From the NCBI GenBank assembly GCA_027485735.1, contig JAIXQM010000194.1, forward strand, positions 1 through 64,000: DNA of 64,000 bases. Reading direction: 5' to 3'. Source of the DNA: Sphingomonadales bacterium. GTDB taxonomy: Bacteria > Pseudomonadota > Alphaproteobacteria > Sphingomonadales > Sphingomonadaceae. The first letter of the stretch is position 1; each line of letters opens with the position of its first letter. Below, one piece after another: positions 18,534 through 25,876 of this stretch. A program made the position numbers and the translations under genes. The notes under the pieces are model-generated. The model was not told the origin of the DNA, searched no databases, and saw nothing but the letters and a program-made list of their open reading frames with translations.

Positions 18534-19427
18534 TCAAACGGCCTCCGCTCCCTCCCCTCTCCGGCTCATCGCCACGGCATTCCAGTCGCGGCCCTTGCCA
18601 GGCGGTAGCAGCGTCTCGATCGACAGGCCGTTGCGTGCCTGGTTTTCTGCGAGCTCGGAAGCCCTCTCACCGCCCTTGTCGGGATCGCGCAGGATGATCA
18701 GACGTTCCACAACGGCCGGAATCGATACGATGCCGAAGCGTTCGTTCCCGAGCACCGCCCACACCGGAAACCCAAGGATGTCCATCGCAGACAGGGCGGT
18801 TTCCAGACCTTCTGCCAGCCCCAACACCGGCCCGGCAGGCGCCAATCTGACAGCGCCAGTCCCCGGCCGGCCAAGCATCCGCTTTGGGTCGGGAATGGCA
18901 GCCTTCCAGGCTGATTTCGGGTCGAGGAAGGTCCGGTGAACGGCAACGAGACCGCGATCGTCACGGATCGCCGCAATCAGCGCGGGGTGAAAGGTTGCAT
19001 GCGGCTTGCCGCCGAGCTGGGCGCGCGGGTGAAAGCGAATTTCTGGGCTGCGCGCCATGATGTGTCGACGCTCGAGATAGGTGTCGGCGATCGTTCCGGC
19101 GATTGGGGCTGTCGCGTCCCACAGGCGTTTCGCCATCCCGCTGTCGGTGACGATCCGTTTAGGCGCTCGCTGGTCGGTCGATCTGACCCCGTCGTGACCG
19201 ACCTGCCCGCCACTGCGCAGCGCCCGGATCACGGCCACGGTGTCACAGCCTGAGAAGCATTTGAACAAAAGGCTCTTGTCGCCGACGCGCACCGAAAGGC
19301 TCGGGCTCGAATCATTGTGAGCCGGACAGCAGCACATGCCGCTGCCGTTCGACCATTTGCCACCAAGGCTTTCGACAATAGTGCGTCCCTGGTCATCGAG
19401 CGTCGCACGCGAAACGGCCGTAATCAC
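18534..19427 (-). CDS. Toprim-domain primase-like protein
   Basis: The 297-residue protein has an N-terminal CHC2-type zinc finger (CCCPAHNDSSPS and FKCFSGCD, residues about 32-62) and a C-terminal Toprim fold with the acidic GLAEGLETALSA motif (about 200) and the ILRDPDKGGERA motif (about 250). Family members are primase/helicase-like proteins of phages and plasmids that bind DNA. The start overlaps the stop of the HD hydrolase gene (ATGA), so these are coupled. Likely role is priming plasmid replication or of the transferred strand. Confidence 0.85.
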   Translation of the reverse strand: MITAVSRATLDDQGRTIVESLGGKWSNGSGMCCCPAHNDSSPSLSVRVGDKSLLFKCFSGCDTVAVIRALRSGGQVGHDGVRSTDQRAPKRIVTDSGMAKRLWDATAPIAGTIADTYLERRHIMARSPEIRFHPRAQLGGKPHATFHPALIAAIRDDRGLVAVHRTFLDPKSAWKAAIPDPKRMLGRPGTGAVRLAPAGPVLGLAEGLETALSAMDILGFPVWAVLGNERFGIVSIPAVVERLIILRDPDKGGERASELAENQARNGLSIETLLPPGKGRDWNAVAMSRRGEGAEAV

Positions 19428-20095
19428 GATGGCACCGCTGGTTGAGAGCGGTGCGCATTCCGTCTGTCACGGTGCTGGTTCAGGGCCTCAAGCCACCTCT
19501 TGGCGGCATAGTCGCTTGGCCACGGCTCCCACGGCGCGAAGGGCCCGGTCTCAAGCGGGTCACACATCAAGGGTGCAGTCGCAATCTTCAGGACCGATCG
19601 AATATCGCCAGGTGTCCAGCGCGCGACATGAAGCGCTTCGCTTGCTGCAGCGACGGTATCGGCTATCTTGTGCCGCCGGTATTGCTCCGGGCGCATTTCG
19701 GGCAGCTGGTATCGTGCTGCAATTGCGGCGGTCAGCTTCTGGCAAAGCGTCGCGAACGGACTTCCCAGAAACGCCTTGAGCGGCGCGATGCAGTCAAAGC
19801 CCAGCAAACCCTCTTCGGCGTCGTGGAGAAGTTCAAAAAGCGCTTCACCTGGTTCGAGCGCCGCCTCGTCGGTCTGGCGGATCGCGAGCACGGACAAGCT
19901 GTGCTGGGCGACGGACAAGGGATGTGGCCATCCCGAATGGCCGCCCCAACGGAATGTGCGCGACAATCCAATTGCAAGGTCTTCATCGATCCAGCTTTGA
20001 GGATCGGGATTGGCGAGATCAATCACGGCACCACTAGGCAGCAACACGAATGGCCGCTGACGGTCAGTGTCGATCAATGGTGATGAGTTCGACAT
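19424..20095 (-). CDS. HD-domain phosphohydrolase
   Basis: The 223-residue protein has a metal-dependent HD fold: HPLSVAQHSLSV supplies the first His residues, LFELLHDAEEGLLG the HD doublet, and a later Asp lies near HKIADTVAAASE. It resembles the plasmid and phage phosphohydrolases related to YfbR-like nucleotidases; a nucleotide substrate is likely but unproven. It is the first gene of the three-gene transcript ending at 16358, with GGAGAAGGAGCC just before the ATG. Confidence 0.83.
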   Translation of the reverse strand: MSNSSPLIDTDRQRPFVLLPSGAVIDLANPDPQSWIDEDLAIGLSRTFRWGGHSGWPHPLSVAQHSLSVLAIRQTDEAALEPGEALFELLHDAEEGLLGFDCIAPLKAFLGSPFATLCQKLTAAIAARYQLPEMRPEQYRRHKIADTVAAASEALHVARWTPGDIRSVLKIATAPLMCDPLETGPFAPWEPWPSDYAAKRWLEALNQHRDRRNAHRSQPAVPS

Positions 20096-20174
20096 GGCTC
20101 CTTCTCCGACTGCATGAATGCCCCTGCATCAACCGTTCAACCTCCACTCTCACGACCTGCATGAGCCTCCTATC

Positions 20175-20204
20175 TTGACCGCAATTGGCAAATAAATCTA
20201 TGGT
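20175..20204 (+). promoter_or_regulatory. Candidate promoter of the lytic transglycosylase gene
   Basis: TTGACC (20175-20180) is followed after 18 bp by TATGGT (20199-20204). Transcription would begin at about 20211, which is the A of the gene's ATG, implying a leaderless message; indeed no ribosome site precedes that ATG. The -10 element is only a moderate match. Confidence 0.4.
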
Positions 20205-20206
20205 TG
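20191..20206 (+). repeat. 16-bp direct repeat, copy 1
   Basis: AATAAATCTATGGTTG occurs here and again, identically and in the same orientation, at 25326-25341. Copy 1 lies in the divergent gap between the HD hydrolase and lytic transglycosylase genes, overlapping the candidate -10 of the latter. Confidence 0.75.
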
Positions 20207-20210
20207 TGAT

Positions 20211-20981
20211 ATGCGCATCTGGTTGACAGCATTCGCACTTGCAGGATCGGCTCCGTCGCTCGGGCAGACCGCCGTCACCTTGGATTTTTCGCAAGGACAG
20301 ACGAGGGTGCCCAGCGTTGAATCACGTACCACCGGCGACTTCATCGAAAACCGTTTAGGCATCTGGCGGACTGCAGCACAGGTATCGAATGTTGGCGATA
20401 CTGCAGCCATCTCGCGTGACATGTCTCAAACGACAGCCGCGCCGGCTTCGCCGCAAGGGCTTGCCTATGTCGATCCATGCTCAAAGCTTCGCGTCCCAGC
20501 TGATGTTCCTGGCCTTCGCGATGACGTTATGCGGCGCCGACTGAGTTGGTGGCCCGTCGTTTCGGCCACCGAGTGCCGCTATGGCATTCCGGCAGGTTTG
20601 CTCGATGCGGTCATTTTGCAGGAATCGCGTTACCAGATTGCAGCCATCAGTCCCAAGGGCGCTATCGGCTTGGCGCAATTGATGCCGGGCACGGCGGGCG
20701 ATCTCGGCGTTGGCGATGCCTTCGATCCGGCGAGCAACATCGATGGCGGCGGTCGCTACCTGCGGGCACAGCTCGATCGCTTCAAATCCGTCCATCTTGG
20801 CATCGCGGCCTATAATGCCGGGCCAGGTGCGGTACGCTCGGCGCGCGGCATACCGCAAAATGGCGAAACGCCAGATTATGTCCGCCGAGTGCTGGATTTC
20901 TGGTCGGCGTCCGAAGCTGATCCGCTGACCGGCGCGCGTCGAATTGCTCAGATGCTGGGCTTTGTAAACAACGAGCAATAA
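20211..20981 (+). CDS. Lytic transglycosylase (VirB1-like, SLT domain)
   Basis: The 256-residue exported protein starts with a signal peptide (MRIWLTAFALAGSAPSLGQ), has about 100 residues of linker, then a goose-lysozyme-like SLT domain: AVILQESRYQIAAISPKGAIG with the catalytic Glu in QESRY, LAQLMPGTAGDLGV, and IAAYNAGPGAV. It cuts peptidoglycan in the periplasm so that a secretion apparatus can be built; location upstream of the transfer operon fits a VirB1/Orf169-type role. It is divergent from the HD hydrolase gene. Confidence 0.9.
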   Translation: MRIWLTAFALAGSAPSLGQTAVTLDFSQGQTRVPSVESRTTGDFIENRLGIWRTAAQVSNVGDTAAISRDMSQTTAAPASPQGLAYVDPCSKLRVPADVPGLRDDVMRRRLSWWPVVSATECRYGIPAGLLDAVILQESRYQIAAISPKGAIGLAQLMPGTAGDLGVGDAFDPASNIDGGGRYLRAQLDRFKSVHLGIAAYNAGPGAVRSARGIPQNGETPDYVRRVLDFWSASEADPLTGARRIAQMLGFVNNEQ

Positions 20982-21036
20982 GCGGGACCATCGGATCGTG
21001 CTGGTGCCTCCGGTCTCTTGAAAATTAGCCCAGAGC

Positions 21037-21558
21037 CTAGTCGCTTTGTGATTTCAGATCACCGACCGGGTCGATCAACGTAACCTTGGCCCCTCCCCTG
21101 TCCCAGCGCCACAAGACCAGGTTAACCCCCTTGGCCTGTGTGCTGGGAACGAGACAGCCCTCGAACCCTGCTGCGAGAGCGTCTTGGGCCAGCGCCCAGC
21201 TTGCCGGAACACGGCGCTCAATATCCCTGATGCGCCGCCACGGCAGCGTAAGAACAGCTTCGTCTATTCCGACGGATGCGCGGACAGCCGCGTCGGTGAG
21301 GTCGAGTATCGCTGCGGCGTCGACATCATAGGGTGCGAGCGTTCCCGGATGGATGAGTGCCTGCATGTACTCGGCGATTGCTGTTCCATGATCAGCTGAG
21401 AGGTAGAGCGCCGGCATGCCTGCTGCATTCCAGCGACCGCCAGCGCGCGCCGCCCCTGCCCCAGAAAGCGGCTCATGATGCCATCGCGGGCTCAACATCC
21501 GCCACCAGCGTCCCTCTACCCTTTTGGGCGCCGCTGCATTCAGCGTCCATTGGCTCAC
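21037..21558 (-). CDS. RES-domain toxin
   Basis: The 173-residue protein has the RES fold: RWWRMLSPRW, GGRWNAAGMPALYLSADHGTA with catalytic Arg and nearby Glu in IAEYMQ, and a final conserved strand containing the Ser. RES toxins degrade NAD+ and arrest growth. The GTG start at 21558 overlaps the antitoxin stop (GTGA), which fixes the start and couples translation. Together the pair would promote plasmid retention. Confidence 0.85.
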   Translation of the reverse strand: MSQWTLNAAAPKRVEGRWWRMLSPRWHHEPLSGAGAARAGGRWNAAGMPALYLSADHGTAIAEYMQALIHPGTLAPYDVDAAAILDLTDAAVRASVGIDEAVLTLPWRRIRDIERRVPASWALAQDALAAGFEGCLVPSTQAKGVNLVLWRWDRGGAKVTLIDPVGDLKSQSD

Positions 21559-21905
21559 GCGTAACTGCCGTCGCGCAGATCCTCCAGATAGGCGAGCACT
21601 GCATCGCCATGCCCTGCTTGGACCAAGTCCTGCGCCGTGCGTCCATCGTGACCGGGAATGGGCTGATGCCGGAACCATACGATGGCCTGGTCAGCGTCAC
21701 CCGTCAAAGCTTCAACCTGCGCGAGGATACGAGCAATAGGTTCCAGTCGCGCCTGAACCGCTGGCGATGCAGGTCGCGCAAGCGTGTTGCGATGCAGTCG
21801 CGCCATTCGCGCAAAATCGACGAGCGGCAGATGCAACCGCTTGCTCATCCGCTGCGGGGACAGGTGGTCGGCCTCCCGGAAGTCATCGATCAACGCCGTC
21901 AACAT
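21555..21905 (-). CDS. Xre/MbcA/ParS-type antitoxin
   Basis: The 116-residue protein precedes the RES toxin and ends with the DUF2384 motif WFRHQPIPGHDGRTAQDLV, GDAVLAYLEDLRDGSYA. An N-terminal helical DNA-binding region includes MSKRLHLPLVDFARMARLHR. It should neutralise the toxin and repress the shared promoter. Confidence 0.85.
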   Translation of the reverse strand: MLTALIDDFREADHLSPQRMSKRLHLPLVDFARMARLHRNTLARPASPAVQARLEPIARILAQVEALTGDADQAIVWFRHQPIPGHDGRTAQDLVQAGHGDAVLAYLEDLRDGSYA

Positions 21906-21928
21906 CGCCCAATCCCTATGTGCGTAAC

Positions 21929-21963
21929 TAGTGCACTATAGGCCCATCTGGCGCACATATCAA
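21929..21963 (-). promoter_or_regulatory. Toxin-antitoxin promoter with operator palindrome
   Basis: On the minus strand TTGATA (21963-21958), 17 bp, TATAGT (21940-21935) makes a near-ideal promoter 24-30 bp upstream of the antitoxin ATG. The 10-bp perfect palindrome TAGTGCACTA (21929-21938) overlaps the -10, and TATGTGCG/CGCACATA arms (21917-21924 and 21952-21959) flank it. This is what an autorepressed antitoxin operator should look like. Confidence 0.7.
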
Positions 21964-21991
21964 CCAAGGCGAGCAAATGTACCGCCTCGGC

Positions 21992-22255
21992 TCAGCCCTC
22001 CCACGGCAGGCTGAACGCAAATGCCGCAACGATCCCGAGCGTTACCGGCGTTGAAAGCAGATATGTTTTCTGCCACCGCCACCATATCTTCGGGCCAAGC
22101 AACACCCACGCCCGCCAACCGATCGTCGTCAGCCAGACGCGCTCGCGAACCAGCTGGACGCCGACGCGTGTGGCCGCCAGTATCGTCGCGATCGCACAGC
22201 AGACACCAGTCGCGGCATAGAGCGACATCCAGAGCTGAAAATCGTGCGGTGTCAT
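21992..22255 (-). CDS. Small membrane protein (87 aa)
   Basis: This 87-residue product has two predicted membrane helices, about residues 10-30 (SLYAATGVCCAIATILAAT) and 65-84, separated by a Trp/Arg-rich loop. AAAGGTTCAGA precedes the ATG. It is 35 bp after the repC stop and in the same direction. No family recognised. Confidence 0.6.
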   Translation of the reverse strand: MTPHDFQLWMSLYAATGVCCAIATILAATRVGVQLVRERVWLTTIGWRAWVLLGPKIWWRWQKTYLLSTPVTLGIVAAFAFSLPWEG

Positions 22256-22290
22256 TCTGAACCTTTACCCGATTCGTGCGCTCCATGGCA

Positions 22291-23538
22291 TCACCTTGCC
22301 TCGCTTTTGCGGCGAAATCCCCAGACCGAGCGGTCGAGATGCAGCTCCCCGCAGCGGGCACGCTTGAGCATCCCGCCAAAATACTGTCCGGCAGTGCTTG
22401 ATATCCGCCCGGCGGCGAAGAGTTCGGCGACAAGCCCGATAGCGACACATCGCTGCTCGGGTCCCATATCGGCCAATGCCCGTTGCCAGCAGGTGGCGTT
22501 GATACCGAGGTCACGCGCCAGTCGAGAGGCGGCGCCGTCTATCGTTCGCCAAGACGGTGCGTCACCTGCAGATGTCCCTCCGAAATACATCGCCAGGCTC
22601 GGAAAACACGTCACGATTTTCCGCGGCGTCCAACGCGGCGACTGGCTCAAGCCGCGATCCTGCGTTTCTCGGGAGGCGCCTCCGCCAGCCACTACAGATT
22701 CAGATGAATCAGGGTCCTGTAAGGGTAACTGGTGTCCATTTTCGCACTCCTCAGGTGTCCGAACCCGGCAATCAGAAGCCTGATCTTGGCCGGCCAACGC
22801 TTCAAGTTTTTCGGCGATTTCGGCGACCTGGTGCGACAGCCTCTCGAGTTCGCCGAGCCTGCCGCCAGCAAAGGCTGACCGAATTGCCGGGATCAGCGAC
22901 TTGCTTTCGGCGACAAGCAGAAGCGCCGGCCTGCGATTGTTCTCATCGAGAAGCTCGATCGCTGCGCGCTGGCGACGCCGGTCGCGCCCGATGCGGGCCT
23001 TTTCGACAGCAAGCGCGAGGTCGAGGTCATCTTGGGCCGCTATCGTCGCCCGCATCGACATCATCAGGCTGATCAGCGGCTCGAGCGAGATACCGCAGCC
23101 TTCGATAACGCTGCCGTCGCCCGTCCCATTGCGCTTCCTGGCGACAAAGCGGTGGCCATTTCCGCTGAGCGAACGGCGAAGTGTCGTTCCGTCGTGCCGG
23201 CGCAACTGGCGACCAAGCGCGGTCCGGCTCATCCCGCAGCGCTCTTCCAGAAACCGGTTACTATGGGCCAACATGACAGGGCGACCGTCGTCATAATCAG
23301 ACGCCTTGCTCAACCGCAGCAGTTCAAGGTGGAAGCGCTGGTCGGGCTGGCTATGCCCAAGCTGCCTCGCCGCCCGCCGGTATAGACGGATCACGTCGAT
23401 TTTTGACGGACGATTGGCTGCCGCCGGCACCGCTTTCCGGGACTGCAGCTTCATGCGCTCGTCGACATAGGATCCGACAATCGCGGCAATGGTTTTGCAT
23501 TCGTTGTGTGACACGACTCCTCCAATCGGGAGCAGCAC
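22291..23538 (-). CDS. repC: RepC-type plasmid replication initiator
   Basis: The protein of up to 415 residues has the two RepC regions. The N-terminal winged-helix part has VIRLYRRAARQLG, RFLEERCGMSRTALGRQLRR, then GISLEPLISL. The C-terminal part has WRTIDGAASRLARDLGIN, the MGPEQRCVAIGLVAEL helix and GQYFGGMLKRARCGEL. In alphaproteobacterial repABC plasmids RepC binds an origin inside its own gene. Here no repA or repB precedes it. The start is uncertain: GTG at 23538, GTG at 23514 (GGAGGA close upstream) or ATG at 23454. A candidate antisense RNA lies in its leader. Confidence 0.83.
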   Translation of the reverse strand: MLLPIGGVVSHNECKTIAAIVGSYVDERMKLQSRKAVPAAANRPSKIDVIRLYRRAARQLGHSQPDQRFHLELLRLSKASDYDDGRPVMLAHSNRFLEERCGMSRTALGRQLRRHDGTTLRRSLSGNGHRFVARKRNGTGDGSVIEGCGISLEPLISLMMSMRATIAAQDDLDLALAVEKARIGRDRRRQRAAIELLDENNRRPALLLVAESKSLIPAIRSAFAGGRLGELERLSHQVAEIAEKLEALAGQDQASDCRVRTPEECENGHQLPLQDPDSSESVVAGGGASRETQDRGLSQSPRWTPRKIVTCFPSLAMYFGGTSAGDAPSWRTIDGAASRLARDLGINATCWQRALADMGPEQRCVAIGLVAELFAAGRISSTAGQYFGGMLKRARCGELHLDRSVWGFRRKSEAR

Positions 23539-23575
23539 GAGGCAACAGAAACCCGCGGCGCCAAATCGCGCATTC

Positions 23576-23604
23576 TTGACAAAATGGCCGGGGTCATCGA
23601 CGAT
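23576..23604 (+). promoter_or_regulatory. Promoter of the antisense RNA opposite the repC leader
   Basis: TTGACA (23576-23581), 17 bp, GACGAT (23599-23604), pointing away from repC. The -35 is perfect and the -10 moderate. Predicted start of transcription is near 23611. Confidence 0.55.
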
Positions 23605-23610
23605 GCGTAG

Positions 23611-23685
23611 CGTTGAGGAGCTTCGCAGTCAGGTTGCAGCCTGGTGATGATCCCGCGGAAGACCCGGCCTGGTGCCGGGTTTTTC
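23611..23685 (+). ncRNA. Candidate counter-transcribed RNA controlling repC
   Basis: The predicted transcript of about 75 nt ends at a strong terminator: CCCGGC (23663-23668), loop CTGGT, GCCGGG (23674-23679), then a T-run. A further CAGG/CCTG hairpin lies upstream near 23630-23644. It is transcribed opposite to repC across its presumed leader, 75-170 bp ahead of the repC start. In repABC plasmids an RNA of this size and position represses repC by attenuation and sets incompatibility. Function here is inferred from position and structure. Confidence 0.6.
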
Positions 23686-23791
23686 TGTTTCTCAGGCGTC
23701 CCCCTTTAATTGCCGTCATCAGACGGGTTGGACGAAGGGCCGTGAGCTCGCCTCCGGTTCAGCCAAAGCTCCGCTGCGGCCGAAAATGCGT

Positions 23792-23876
23792 TTGATCGGC
23801 GCTGTGCTTTGGGATAAATTATGAAGGTCGCTCAAGACCCGTTTCGAAAGGCCCGCCGCGCCAACGGCGGGTCTTT
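23792..23876 (+). ncRNA. Second short terminated transcript upstream of repC
   Basis: TTGATC (23792-23797), exactly 17 bp, TAAATT (23815-23820) is a good promoter. Only about 30 bases after the predicted start, CCCGCCG/CGGCGGG (23852-23858 and 23865-23871) followed by TCTTT forms a terminator. An alternative stem AAGACCCG/CGGGTCTT (23834-23841 and 23868-23875) uses the same 3' arm, so the two folds exclude each other. A tiny RNA or an attenuated leader are both possible. No protein-coding sequence is supported in 23690-23995. Confidence 0.45.
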
Positions 23877-23995
23877 ACGTTTCAGGCGAATCGCGCGGTT
23901 TCATACATCCCCCTTTCGGTCCTTTTATGTGTCCCTGATCGGAATTTCTGGCAGCTCGGGCGGCACTCCATCCTGTTGCCGCCTGGGCGTACAAA

Positions 23996-24721
23996 TCAGT
24001 GGATCACGTCTTCGAAACGGATCGCCTGCTCAAACAGCGTGCGCACAACGAGCTCTGTCTGCGACCCGACCTCATAGTGCTTGCACCCTCGGATCACGAC
24101 CGCGTTGATCGCCTTGATGTCGATTCCTAGTTTTCGCGCAATCTGGTTCCGGCTCATCCCCCTGCACAAATAGGTGATGACTCTCCGGTCGTGATCCGAG
24201 ATCGCCTTCTCATGGTCGGCATTGGCGCGCTTGATCCGACGTCCCGCCAGAAAGGCTCGGCTCGCCGTGTACATGGCCATTGGCAGGCTGTCCTTGTTGA
24301 GCGGGCGAGCCTTGCCATTGACAAAGGATACGCTGGCCGAGGGTTCGCCGGGGGCGTGAAGGGGCACGGTAAAGCCAAAGGCCAGACCATGCTGGCGGGC
24401 CATTTCAAGGTAACGTTGCTGATCGCACGTCAAAGTGAGAATGTTCGGCAGCTCTTCCCATTCAAACGGTCCCGGCATGATGCTGCCAGCCAGCAGGATC
24501 GGGCTGCGGGTGTAAGCGAAGGTCTCGCTCATCAATCGCACCCAGCTGTCAGGATAGTCTTGAAGGAGGATGCCGTCGGTACGGCTGACGTTTGCCTGAA
24601 TGAACGCGTAGTGCTGAAAACCGAGCTTGGCCTTCGCGTTGCGCATAGCGATATGCAGTGCCTCAAAGCTTTGCGCCTTCTCAATTGCGCCAAGTTCGAT
24701 TTCAATCTTCTGCATACGCAT
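23996..24721 (-). CDS. LuxR-type regulator with autoinducer-binding domain
   Basis: The 241-residue protein has an N-terminal autoinducer-binding-like domain (about 20-160; FQHYAFIQANVS, SWVRLMSETFAYTRSPIL, LAFGFTVPLHAPGE) and a C-terminal LuxR helix-turn-helix (HDRRVITYLCRGMSRNQIA, IDIKAINAVVIRGC). The start at 24721 was chosen because GAGGGG lies six bases upstream. No luxI synthase is in the window, so it is a solo regulator here. Position between repC and the transfer operon recalls TraR-like control of conjugation and copy number. Confidence 0.85.
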   Translation of the reverse strand: MRMQKIEIELGAIEKAQSFEALHIAMRNAKAKLGFQHYAFIQANVSRTDGILLQDYPDSWVRLMSETFAYTRSPILLAGSIMPGPFEWEELPNILTLTCDQQRYLEMARQHGLAFGFTVPLHAPGEPSASVSFVNGKARPLNKDSLPMAMYTASRAFLAGRRIKRANADHEKAISDHDRRVITYLCRGMSRNQIARKLGIDIKAINAVVIRGCKHYEVGSQTELVVRTLFEQAIRFEDVIH

Positions 24722-24831
24722 AACTGTCCCCTCACTCGGCAAAATAGCCCCTGGTTTGAACATTCTGCATTGTTGGTCGTCCGTTTTTGTACCTCATGGT
24801 GATTTACTGTCGGTTAGGTCTTGTGCGAAAT

Positions 24832-25287
24832 CTACTCGCCTTCCAGTATCATCTGCAGCCGCTCCTGCCGTCGGCGGGTCGCTGCGCGGAGCTGTTCAAT
24901 GGCGTTTTGGGCGTTGCCTTTGGCCCATCGCGGATCGAGCGGCGTACCAGCCTCGCGCGCATGTTCGCCGAGGTTGATGACAAATTCGGCAATGAACATG
25001 GCAAGATAGGTCTGAACCTCGGTTGCGAGCAGATCGCCATGGCCAAGCTCGCTCAACAGGCGCGCACTGACCCGAAAGCTGCAGGCAGTGGCCCCTTCGC
25101 CAGCCTCGGACGGGGGCTTTCGTCCGCGTAGCCGGTATAGCTGACGCGCGCTCAAGCCAAATTCGCTGGCAAGTTCCTGAATGGGTTTGGTATCCCGGAC
25201 ACGCTTGCGACGCGCGCCATGCGCCGGAATTTCAACGTCCAGCGCAGTTTCAAAACAATTGCCAGAACTCTCTGTTAAGGTTTTCAT
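24832..25287 (-). CDS. Putative HTH plasmid regulator (151 aa)
   Basis: The product starts MKTLTESSGNCFETALDVEI. Residues about 37-55 (IQELASEFGLSARQLYRLRG) have the spacing of a helix-turn-helix; the remainder is helical, with basic residues near the C-terminus. An upstream ATG at 25302 without ribosome site is also possible. It is preceded by the 16-bp repeat at 25326. A DNA-binding role is inferred. Confidence 0.65.
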   Translation of the reverse strand: MKTLTESSGNCFETALDVEIPAHGARRKRVRDTKPIQELASEFGLSARQLYRLRGRKPPSEAGEGATACSFRVSARLLSELGHGDLLATEVQTYLAMFIAEFVINLGEHAREAGTPLDPRWAKGNAQNAIEQLRAATRRRQERLQMILEGE

Positions 25288-25325
25288 TTTGCCCGGTCCC
25301 ATTGGACACAGACAACACTACCACG

Positions 25326-25341
25326 AATAAATCTATGGTTG
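25326..25341 (+). repeat. 16-bp direct repeat, copy 2
   Basis: AATAAATCTATGGTTG, identical to 20191-20206. It straddles the last codons of the minus-strand gene 25333-25761, 39 bp upstream of the start of 24832-25287. Both copies lie upstream of minus-strand genes, which suits an operator. Confidence 0.75.
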
Positions 25342-25761
25342 CAATCTGGCGCCTTCGAGCCAGGTCAAAGGTGACGGAATCAGCCCATCGCGCGAGAATT
25401 CCGGCCGCGCCATTCGCATCAGAGCCATGGCCACTGCATCCTTGTGATGCAGTGGCACCGTGCTGTGTGTCTGCAAGCGCTTCTTGGCTGCCCGCAGTAT
25501 CTGCATCTCGTCGTGCTTCAGGCCGATAACTTGGCGCTCGGTGCCGGCGAAATCATATTGGCCATGAAGTCGCAGCAGGACGATGAGGTCGACGCGCTTG
25601 TCGTCGATGATCTGATCAAAACCGGCAAGGGTAGCCTCGCGCATCGAAACGCACCGCCCATCACGAAGCGTCAGCGTGTGAATGGCTGCGGCCGCATGGA
25701 CCAGCAGCGCCGCGCTCTTGGGCATGATGATGACGCTAGCGGGCGGATCTGGTCGTGGCAT
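25333..25761 (-). CDS. Hypothetical protein (142 aa)
   Basis: The product begins MPRPDPPASVIIMPKSAALL with GGAGAGC about nine bases upstream; a second ATG twelve codons in is possible. The middle contains FDQIIDDKRVDLIVLLRLHGQYDF and a His-rich stretch THSTVPLHHKD. No membrane segment. The gene is divergent from the traA operon across the palindrome array. No family recognised. Confidence 0.62.
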   Translation of the reverse strand: MPRPDPPASVIIMPKSAALLVHAAAAIHTLTLRDGRCVSMREATLAGFDQIIDDKRVDLIVLLRLHGQYDFAGTERQVIGLKHDEMQILRAAKKRLQTHSTVPLHHKDAVAMALMRMARPEFSRDGLIPSPLTWLEGARLQP

Positions 25762-25818
25762 TCCGTTCGCTCTCCGCCTCCCTCACTGGCGTATCACCCC
25801 AGCATTTTTACACACCAC

Positions 25819-25876
25819 CGCCATTTCTGGCAGTCCCGACTGCCATAAATGGCAGCGGCTTGTGCCAAAAATGGCA
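25819..25876. repeat. Three palindromic iterons at exact 22-bp period upstream of traA
   Basis: CGCCATTTCTGGCA (25819-25832), TGCCATAAATGGCA (25841-25854) and TGCCAAAAATGGCA (25863-25876) are 14-bp dyads with TGCCA/TGGCA half-sites around an A/T centre, starting every 22 bp. They lie in the 279-bp divergent gap between the 142-aa gene and traA. A cooperative regulator operator, or part of an origin of transfer, are the likely functions. The rest of the gap shows only a weak TTGACC (25923) and the AGGAG ribosome site of traA. Confidence 0.8.

Noticed and set aside
25819-25876. CRISPR array
   Set aside because: Only three 14-bp palindromic units with 8-bp gaps; no spacers of CRISPR size and no cas genes.
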